Below, in pieces: positions 1-4,803 of a DNA stretch of 6,295 bases (position 1 is its first letter; each line of letters starts with the position of its first letter). The DNA is taken from contig DQYP01000017.1 of assembly GCA_011043375.1 (NCBI GenBank), forward strand, positions 1-6,295. The letters are read 5' to 3'. The position numbers and the translations under genes are program-made. Source of the DNA: Thermotogaceae bacterium. GTDB taxonomy: Bacteria > Thermotogota > Thermotogae > B21-G9 > HyVt-16. The notes beneath the pieces were generated by a model that searched no databases, was not told where the DNA came from, and worked only from the letters and a program-made list of their open reading frames with translations.

Positions 1-336
1 ATCAACGAGTGTTATTTTTTCTTCTGTATCACTGTCATTGACTTTTGGTTGATTATCTTCAGCTGTCTTCCGATGACTTTTGTTGTTATCAACAGAGAAA
101 TACAACCTTCTTTCCGCTTCGTTCATCAATTTTTCAGCGGCTCTCATATTACCCGAATATATCATGTTTCTAATTCGTTTCAAGAGTTTCACTGTATCCG
201 TATCTCCATTTATCGATGCTCGAGCAAGAAGAAACATCAATCTACTTTCAAGATATTTGATACTTCTTTTTTCGATATTATTTTGAATATACTGTCCATT
301 GTACAGACCTGAAGAAGGCAATTGATTCAAATACAT
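1..336 (-). CDS. Unrecognised protein, N-terminal 112 codons (runs off left edge)
   Basis: An open frame starts at the ATG at 336-334 and continues without a stop for 112 codons to the first base of the window, so the C-terminus is missing. A good ribosome binding site (GAGGGG, 348-343) sits 6 bases upstream of the ATG. The start lies 15 bases after the stop of the preceding dehydrogenase gene. The protein begins MYLNQLPSSGLYNGQY. Residues about 18-80 look almost entirely helical and rich in Lys, Arg and Glu (for example LLKRIRNMIYSG and AAEKLMNEAERRLYF). Residues 80-112 are very polar and probably a disordered linker to a domain beyond the window. I see no signal peptide, membrane segment or catalytic motif, and I do not recognise the family. 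It does not look like the hexapeptide-repeat acetyltransferase (WbpD) that would complete the neighbouring pathway. Small open frames on the plus strand here are antisense shadows. Confidence 0.75.
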   Translation of the reverse strand, partial: MYLNQLPSSGLYNGQYIQNNIEKRSIKYLESRLMFLLARASINGDTDTVKLLKRIRNMIYSGNMRAAEKLMNEAERRLYFSVDNNKSHRKTAEDNQPKVNDSDTEEKITLVD

Positions 337-342
337 TGGAAT

Positions 343-348
343 CCCCTC
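343..348 (-). promoter_or_regulatory. Ribosome binding site of the left-edge gene
   Basis: GAGGGG on the minus strand with a 6-base spacer to the ATG at 336. It fixes the start of the left-edge gene and is the main evidence that this frame is translated. Confidence 0.65.
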
Positions 349-351
349 AAA

Positions 352-1440
352 TCATATCTTTGTAAAATAACCCTTCATACATTTGGTGTCAAAATCCAAT
401 GGAAATTTTATCACACTATTTTCAAGTTGGGATTTGTATATTCCCAATATTATTTCGACGGCTTTTTTTCCTTCACGACCATCAATGAAAGGTTTTCTAT
501 CCTCTAAAATTGCTTTATAGAAATCCTTGTAAACTTCGATGTGTCCATTACCATATACCGTTTCTGGATCTGGTAAGTTCATGAATGGGTGGAAGTTTTC
601 CTGTGGAAACCTCCAAACCTCTATCCTATTGACTGCAAGCCCTCCAATAATCACAGTACCTGTTTCACCGAATATGGAAAGAGTTTCTTCAAGATTCTTT
701 GGATAAATATTGCTCGTTCCTTCAATTATACCGTAACTGCCGTTATCAAATTTAACGATCGCTATTCCCAAATCCTCGGTTTCTATATAAGGGTGTACCT
801 GATTGGCTATTTTTCCATAGATTTCTGTAACGTTTCCCCCCAACATCCATTGAAGAAGATCTATACCATGTATCGATTGATTCATCAAAACTCCACCATC
901 CATTTCCCATGTCCCACGCCAAGGTGCCTGAAGATAATATTCCTTATTTCTATTCCACCTAACTGCTATATGCCCATAGAAGAGTTTTCCGAAAGCTTTA
1001 TTGTCTATCTTCTTTTTTAATTCTTGGATAGGAGGATTAAACCTGTTTTGAAAACAAACCGCGAGTTTCAATTTCTTTGATTCTGACAGTTCTATCATTT
1101 CATCCATTTCTTTTGTTGATAAAGCCATGGGCTTTTCAACCACAACATGTTTTCCACTGTTCAATGCTTCAACGCTTATTTGATAATGCTTTCCGCTCTC
1201 AGTAGCTATTACTATGGCATCTATATCTTCTCTTTTCAACAATTTCCTATGATCCTCATAGATCTCTGGACGTTTCAAACCTAAATTTTCCAGCTTATCC
1301 GCGAGGCCTTCTGCTTTTTCCTTCTTTATATCACACAGAGCCACACAATCTATGATTTCAGAATTCGCCGCGATCGCCTTGGAATGACTGACGTTTGCTA
1401 CTCTTCCACAACCTATCAACGCTATTTTGAGTTTTTCCAC
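352..1440 (-). CDS. Gfo/Idh/MocA-family nucleotide-sugar dehydrogenase, WbpB/WlbA-like
   Basis: A cytoplasmic 362-residue NAD(P)-dependent oxidoreductase, full length for the family. Residues 1-125 form the Rossmann domain, with the dinucleotide loop GCGRVA at 10-15 and the family signature EKP at 102-104, whose Lys103 is the expected catalytic residue. The second, alpha/beta substrate domain contains NQSIHGIDLLQW (187-198), with His191 and Asp194 in the place of the conserved active-site pair. Between the aminotransferase and UDP-GlcNAc dehydrogenase genes on one side and its own stop on the other, the likely role is the WbpB/WlbA step: oxidising C3 of UDP-GlcNAc-uronate to the 3-keto sugar that the aminotransferase then uses. 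In characterised WbpB enzymes the NADH is reoxidised with 2-oxoglutarate, which couples the step to glutamate use by WbpE; whether this holds here is unknown. The start is GTG at 1440, supported by GGAGG eight bases upstream; an ATG at 1447 is out of frame. The family is broad, so the exact substrate rests on context. Confidence 0.9.
   Translation of the reverse strand: MEKLKIALIGCGRVANVSHSKAIAANSEIIDCVALCDIKKEKAEGLADKLENLGLKRPEIYEDHRKLLKREDIDAIVIATESGKHYQISVEALNSGKHVVVEKPMALSTKEMDEMIELSESKKLKLAVCFQNRFNPPIQELKKKIDNKAFGKLFYGHIAVRWNRNKEYYLQAPWRGTWEMDGGVLMNQSIHGIDLLQWMLGGNVTEIYGKIANQVHPYIETEDLGIAIVKFDNGSYGIIEGTSNIYPKNLEETLSIFGETGTVIIGGLAVNRIEVWRFPQENFHPFMNLPDPETVYGNGHIEVYKDFYKAILEDRKPFIDGREGKKAVEIILGIYKSQLENSVIKFPLDFDTKCMKGYFTKI
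364..392 (-). promoter_or_regulatory. Possible internal promoter for the left-edge gene
   Basis: On the minus strand a perfect -35 box TTGACA (392-387) is followed after exactly 17 bases by TATTTT (369-364, 4 of 6 matches to the -10 consensus). Both lie in the last codons of the upstream dehydrogenase gene. Transcription would start near 357, about 20 bases before the ATG at 336, leaving room for the GAGGGG ribosome binding site. The match could be chance in A+T-rich coding DNA. If real, the left-edge gene can be expressed independently of the sugar operon. Confidence 0.35.
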
Positions 1441-1448
1441 AACTCATC

Positions 1449-1453
1449 CCTCC
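1449..1453 (-). promoter_or_regulatory. Ribosome binding site selecting a GTG start
   Basis: GGAGG on the minus strand, with an 8-base spacer to GTG at 1440. It settles that the dehydrogenase begins at GTG, despite an out-of-frame ATG lying between the site and the start codon. Confidence 0.7.
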
Positions 1454-1458
1454 AAAGA

Positions 1459-2766
1459 CTACAAAAGATAGACTTCATCTTTTTCATTTCTGAAATTCTT
1501 GGTTATATTCTTGGTATCGAACACCAAGGGTGCGTTATCCAAAATGAATCTATAGTCTATATTCTTTTTGTGTGCTGTGGTTATAACAACGGCGTCGGAT
1601 TTTCTCAATATTTCTTCATCGAGCATGACACTCCGATAATTCTTGTTGTTGTGTGTAAATTCTGGGATATAAGGATCGTAATACATTACATCAGCTTTGT
1701 ATTTCTCCAATAATTCCAACACCCTCAATGCAGGTGATTCTCTAAGGTCATCTATATCACCCTTGTAAGCTACTCCAAGCAATAGAATTTTAGAGCCATT
1801 TAGACATTTCCTTTTTTCATTCAATATTTCTATCAACCTTTCAACAACATACTCTGGCATGTAATCGTTTATTTCTCCAGCGAGTTCTATCAGTCTGGTA
1901 TGATAATCGTACTCTCTCGCTTTGTAAGTTAGATAGAACGGATCGATAGGTATACAATGTCCACCAACTCCAGGGCCCGGGTAAAACGGCATGAATCCAA
2001 AAGGCTTGGTTGCTGCTGCCTCTATAACTTCCCATATATTTATTTTCATTCTCCTCGCTACCATAGCCATTTCATTGATCAATGCAATGTTGACTATTCT
2101 AAAGGTGTTCTCCAGTATCTTAGACATTTCGGCTTCCTTAGGTGAAGATACAGTAAATACATTCGCTTCTAAAATCGATTCATAAAGGGCTTTTGCATGT
2201 TCGGTGCATTGTTTTGTTACTCCACCAACGACTTTTGGTGTGTTCTTTGTCTTATATATCAAATTTCCTGGATCGACTCTTTCTGGACTAAAAGCAAGAT
2301 AAAAGTCTTCTCCAACTTTCAACCCAGTTTCTTCAAGTATAGGTAAAACAACTTCTTCCGTTGTTCCAGGATACGTTGTGCTTTCTAAAATGATTAACAT
2401 ATCCCTGTGTAATCTCTTCGAAATCTCCTTAGTCGTATTAACAACGAATGTAAGATCAGGTTGTTTAAATTTGTTCAACGGTGTTGGAACACAAATGGAA
2501 ACAACGTCACATTTGGTAAGTTCATCAAAATCGATAGTTGCTTTCAAACGCCCAATCTTTACAAGATCAGCCAACTCTCTATCAACTACATCACCTATAT
2601 AGTTCTTTCCCTCATTGACCATTTTCACCTTTTTCTCTTGTATATCAAATCCCAATACATTGAATCCTGCTTTTGCCTTTTCAACGGCAAGTGGTAATCC
2701 AACATACCCCAGACCTATGACACCTATAAGCGCATCTTTATTTTTGATCTTCTCAAATAAAGTCAT
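1459..2766 (-). CDS. wbpA: UDP-N-acetyl-D-glucosamine 6-dehydrogenase (WbpA-type nucleotide sugar dehydrogenase)
   Basis: A cytoplasmic 435-residue enzyme that oxidises C6 of UDP-GlcNAc twice, with 2 NAD+, to give UDP-GlcNAc-uronic acid, the entry step of aminouronate synthesis. Numbered from the ATG at 2766, the N-terminal Rossmann domain has the NAD loop GLGYVG at 18-23. The central part carries ESTTYPGTTEE from Glu128 and the Lys216/Asn220 pair (KILEN). The catalytic cysteine is Cys271 in GPGVGGHCIPIDPFYL. The C-terminal UDP-binding domain follows, with GVAYKGDIDDLRESPA. The segments FGFMPFYPGPGVGGHCIPIDP and SPERVDPGN are characteristic of the WbpA branch rather than of UDP-glucose dehydrogenase. 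The frame is open further to a TTG at 2784, but that would place the strong AAAGGAG site inside the gene. The site instead sits 8 bases before ATG 2766, so I use the shorter form. It lies 14 bases after the aminotransferase stop and 18 before the next gene. UDP-ManNAc as substrate is a less likely alternative. Confidence 0.92.
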   Translation of the reverse strand: MTLFEKIKNKDALIGVIGLGYVGLPLAVEKAKAGFNVLGFDIQEKKVKMVNEGKNYIGDVVDRELADLVKIGRLKATIDFDELTKCDVVSICVPTPLNKFKQPDLTFVVNTTKEISKRLHRDMLIILESTTYPGTTEEVVLPILEETGLKVGEDFYLAFSPERVDPGNLIYKTKNTPKVVGGVTKQCTEHAKALYESILEANVFTVSSPKEAEMSKILENTFRIVNIALINEMAMVARRMKINIWEVIEAAATKPFGFMPFYPGPGVGGHCIPIDPFYLTYKAREYDYHTRLIELAGEINDYMPEYVVERLIEILNEKRKCLNGSKILLLGVAYKGDIDDLRESPALRVLELLEKYKADVMYYDPYIPEFTHNNKNYRSVMLDEEILRKSDAVVITTAHKKNIDYRFILDNAPLVFDTKNITKNFRNEKDEVYLL

Positions 2767-2774
2767 TTTTGATT

Positions 2775-2781
2775 CTCCTTT
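2775..2781 (-). promoter_or_regulatory. Ribosome binding site that decides the wbpA start
   Basis: AAAGGAG on the minus strand overlaps the last base of the aminotransferase stop codon and lies 8 bases before ATG 2766. It rules against the longer in-frame TTG start at 2784, which would put the site inside the coding region. Confidence 0.8.
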
Positions 2782-3965
2782 CAAATTTCTTTTAATGATT
2801 TTGATATGGTAGAAACAATCTCCACTTGCTCTTCAAGTTCAAGTTCTGGAAACATTGGAAGAGCCAAAGTAGTTTTACTTACTTTCTCGGAAATAGGTAG
2901 ATCACCTTGTTCATAGCCCAAATTTCCAAAACATTTTTGAAGGTGTAAAGGTAATGGATAATAAATTGAACAACCTATCCCTTTATTTTCAAGCTTTTGC
3001 TTTACGTGATTTCTCACTTTCTCACTTTCGAATCTGACTACAAATTGGTGATAAACATGTCTTCTATCATCGAAAAGGTTGGGAAGTTTTACTATCTCCA
3101 TAAGATTTTCATCTTTAAAAAGTTTTACATATCTCTTTGCGATTTCTATTCTTCTTTCAATATACCCATTTAAATACTTGAACTTCACTCTCAGAATTGC
3201 TGCCTGAATCTCGTCGAGCCTTGAATTATAGCCCACAGTTTCATGGAAATACTTACGCTTAGCACCATGAACCCTCAATATTCTGCATTGCTCAGCAACC
3301 GTGTCATCGTTTGTAAATATAATTCCACCATCTCCATATGCTCCAAGATTTTTTGTGGGAAAGAAAGAAACAATCGAAGCATCTCCAACACTACCGCTTT
3401 TTTTTATCTCACCATTCTTGTATTTCCATATCGATCCTACAGATTGAGCTGCATCCTCTAAAATTTTTAGTCCATATTTTTTTCTGATATTCTCCAATCT
3501 TTCTAAGTTAACCGTTTGTCCAAAAAGATGCACGGGGATAATTGCTTTAATTTTCTTGGGATTCACTTCGACATCTCCTAATTTGATTTTTATTTTTCCA
3601 TCCATCAAATCCTCAACAACATTCAAATCAATGTTGTAAGTGTTGGGATCGATATCTACAAAAATTGGTATTCCTCCGAGCCTAACGATACAACTCGCCG
3701 TTGCAAAGAAGGTGTAAGGTGTTGTTATAACATAATCATCGTTGCTTATTCCCAATGCCCTTAAAGCAATTACAAGGGCATCGGAACCATTTGCTACCCC
3801 TATTCCATGTCTAACTCCTATGAATTGAGCCAACTCTTCTTCAAGGTTCTTAACATTTTCTCCCAATATCACTCTCCCAGAACTGATCACATTATCAATA
3901 GCTCCAAGAATTTCGTCTTTTATTTTGAGATATTGTCTGGTTAAATCAAACAATGGTATTTTCAA
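2781..3965 (-). CDS. DegT/DnrJ/EryC1-family PLP sugar aminotransferase, WbpE-like
   Basis: A cytoplasmic pyridoxal-phosphate aminotransferase, 394 residues if it starts at TTG 3965, or 397 if at ATG 3974. Numbered from ATG 3974, the visible fold-type I features are ANGSDAL at 61-67, EDAAQ at 173-177 (Asp174 contacts the PLP nitrogen), the Schiff-base lysine Lys208 in SFFPTKNLGAYGDGG, and GYNSRLDEIQAA at 248-259. In this operon the probable reaction is glutamate-dependent amination of the 3-keto group of UDP-2-acetamido-3-keto-glucuronate, as by WbpE. The start is ambiguous: AAAGGAG directly abuts ATG 3974 (spacing zero), whereas TTG 3965 is 9 bases away and gives MKIPLFDLTRQY, a typical family beginning, so I prefer TTG. 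A charged stretch at about 125-140 looks longer than usual before the AIIPVHLFGQ strand. C4 aminotransferases of other sugar pathways are the main alternative. Confidence 0.88.
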   Translation of the reverse strand: MKIPLFDLTRQYLKIKDEILGAIDNVISSGRVILGENVKNLEEELAQFIGVRHGIGVANGSDALVIALRALGISNDDYVITTPYTFFATASCIVRLGGIPIFVDIDPNTYNIDLNVVEDLMDGKIKIKLGDVEVNPKKIKAIIPVHLFGQTVNLERLENIRKKYGLKILEDAAQSVGSIWKYKNGEIKKSGSVGDASIVSFFPTKNLGAYGDGGIIFTNDDTVAEQCRILRVHGAKRKYFHETVGYNSRLDEIQAAILRVKFKYLNGYIERRIEIAKRYVKLFKDENLMEIVKLPNLFDDRRHVYHQFVVRFESEKVRNHVKQKLENKGIGCSIYYPLPLHLQKCFGNLGYEQGDLPISEKVSKTTLALPMFPELELEEQVEIVSTISKSLKEI

Positions 3966-3970
3966 ATTGG

Positions 3971-4651
3971 TCATCTCCTTTCAAGTGATACCGCACCTTC
4001 TTCCGAAACATTGAATACATAGATATTGTCATAACCTATATCTTTAGCTTTTTGAATCATTATTTTTGAATGCTTGAATGAAGCGATTATTACCGCGTCA
4101 TGCGAGATTCTTAAAGCGATCTTTGGCTCATAAACCTTAAAACCATACATTTTATCTCCTTGTTTCAATGGTGAATCATCTATAAATCCCAATATATTGA
4201 AATCTTCTGCCTTCAAAATATTGAGTACAATTTTCCCAATCACTCCAGCACCATACAGAAAAATTCGCTTTTTCCTTTCTCTATTTAGTATTTCCACCAC
4301 ATTTGCGAAACGTCCTTTGGTTTCCATGAAAAGTTGTGAAATTTCAGCCATTAAAGATAACGTTAAAAACTGCAATCTGTTTAGCCCCGAAGTTGTTAAA
4401 TGGTAACTCATCGTTCTGTTGTTCTCTCCAAATTTCTCAATGTATTTTTCTTCAACAAATAATTTAATGTATTTGTTCACCATAGAGGGAGCTATACCCG
4501 CCATCTTGGATAATTTTTCCTGAGAAATATTTGGATCTTTTTTTATTGAAGACAGCAACAATAATTCTCTATAAAGAGGCGATAGATTGAAAAACTCCAA
4601 ATTTTCAAGTTTTATCAATTTTTTCACCACTTTCCGGTGTTCCAATATCAT
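3971..4651 (-). CDS. Winged-helix transcriptional regulator fused to a nucleotide-sugar-type Rossmann domain
   Basis: A cytoplasmic 226-residue protein with two domains. Residues about 24-95 are a winged helix: SQEKLSKMAGIAPSMVNKYI (43-62) is the helix-turn-helix, followed by a basic wing around 74-88. Residues about 127-214 are a single Rossmann-like unit: FLYGAGVIGK (131-140, glycine loop GAGVIG), GFIDDSP (155-161), MYGFKVYEP (168-176), then DAVIIAS and a closing GYDNIYVF. This second part resembles the N-terminal nucleotide-sugar-binding domain of PglD-type acetyltransferases and the CoA-binding_3 fold of sugar epimerases, more than the NADH domain of Rex, although the overall order (winged helix, then Rossmann) is Rex-like. 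I infer a one-component regulator of the aminosugar operon that binds a UDP-sugar or NAD(H). ATG 4651 is the most upstream start available, with an in-frame stop two codons before it; no good ribosome binding site precedes it. Its stop lies 5 bases before the preferred start of the aminotransferase. Confidence 0.85.
   Translation of the reverse strand: MILEHRKVVKKLIKLENLEFFNLSPLYRELLLLSSIKKDPNISQEKLSKMAGIAPSMVNKYIKLFVEEKYIEKFGENNRTMSYHLTTSGLNRLQFLTLSLMAEISQLFMETKGRFANVVEILNRERKKRIFLYGAGVIGKIVLNILKAEDFNILGFIDDSPLKQGDKMYGFKVYEPKIALRISHDAVIIASFKHSKIMIQKAKDIGYDNIYVFNVSEEGAVSLERR
3975..3981 (-). promoter_or_regulatory. Ribosome binding site of the aminotransferase, inside the end of the regulator gene
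   Basis: AAAGGAG on the minus strand lies in the last codons of the regulator gene. It is 9 bases from TTG 3965 but directly adjoins ATG 3974, so it favours the TTG start. Its position suggests that the regulator and aminotransferase are translationally coupled. Confidence 0.65.
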
Positions 4652-4653
4652 TG

Positions 4654-4670
4654 TTCACTCACTGAATGAA
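4654..4670. promoter_or_regulatory. Imperfect palindrome over the transcription start (second operator candidate)
   Basis: On the minus strand TTCATTCA-G-TGAGTGAA forms a 17-bp inverted repeat with one mismatched pair, spanning from the end of the -10 box past the predicted start site. Its arms (TTCATTC / GAGTGAA) share the pattern (A/T)TCA(A/T)TC with the palindrome at 4694-4708, and the two centres are 39 bases apart. It may be a weaker site for the same regulator. Confidence 0.4.
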
Positions 4671-4698
4671 TTATAGCATTTAAAAGTCAAATTATCAA
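4670..4698 (-). promoter_or_regulatory. Promoter of the aminosugar operon
   Basis: On the minus strand, TTGATA (4698-4693, 5 of 6 to consensus) is followed after exactly 17 bases by a perfect TATAAT (4675-4670), preceded by the extended -10 element TGC. Transcription should start near 4663, giving a leader of only about 12 bases before ATG 4651. It is the only strong promoter I can see and would serve the regulator and the three sugar genes. Confidence 0.8.
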
Positions 4699-4708
4699 TC
4701 GGATTGAT
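4694..4708. promoter_or_regulatory. Perfect 15-bp palindrome over the -35 box (probable operator)
   Basis: ATCAATC-G-GATTGAT has perfect 7-base arms and a single central base. It covers most of the -35 hexamer of the operon promoter. The size and symmetry suit a dimeric winged-helix protein, and the gene immediately downstream encodes one. Binding here would block RNA polymerase, so autorepression is the simplest reading. The binding itself is inferred. Confidence 0.6.
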
Positions 4709-4763
4709 GAAAATACACTATTGTGATTGTAAACAAAAGTAAAAACGAGCGAATAGAACAATC
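4696..4763. repeat. Cluster of four GATTG/CAATC pentamers
   Basis: The pentamer occurs as CAATC at 4696-4700, GATTG at 4702-4706, GATTG at 4725-4729 and CAATC at 4759-4763. The first two form the core of the perfect palindrome and the others lie upstream of the promoter. ACAATC (4758-4763) is the inverse of GATTGT (4725-4730). They may be auxiliary half-sites. I see no convincing terminator hairpin with a U-tract for the upstream protease gene in this 152-bp intergenic stretch. Confidence 0.3.
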
Positions 4764-4803
4764 TGATGGGAAATTAACTATGTGGATTTGGAGTTTAAAT
4801 GGA

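Noticed and set aside
49..312. Overlapping small plus-strand open frames near the left edge
   Set aside because: The minus-strand frame is open throughout, starts with a good ribosome binding site and follows the operon, so it explains the region better.
589..1020. 143-codon open frame on the plus strand
   Set aside because: It lies wholly antisense to the WbpB-like gene, which has clear family motifs; the translation is low-complexity and matches nothing.
1384..1713. 109-codon open frame on the plus strand
   Set aside because: It is antisense to the ends of two well-supported dehydrogenase genes, has no ribosome binding site and no recognisable domain.
2767..2784. Six-residue N-terminal extension of wbpA from TTG 2784
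   Set aside because: The AAAGGAG site would then fall inside the gene; it is correctly spaced for ATG 2766.
4692..4710. The palindrome at the promoter as a terminator for the protease gene
   Set aside because: As RNA it gives only a short A/U-rich stem with no following U-tract, and it coincides with the -35 box, so an operator is the better reading.
4725..4763. GATTGT...ACAATC as a hairpin terminator
   Set aside because: A 6-base stem with a loop of about 27 bases and no U-tract after it is not a plausible intrinsic terminator.
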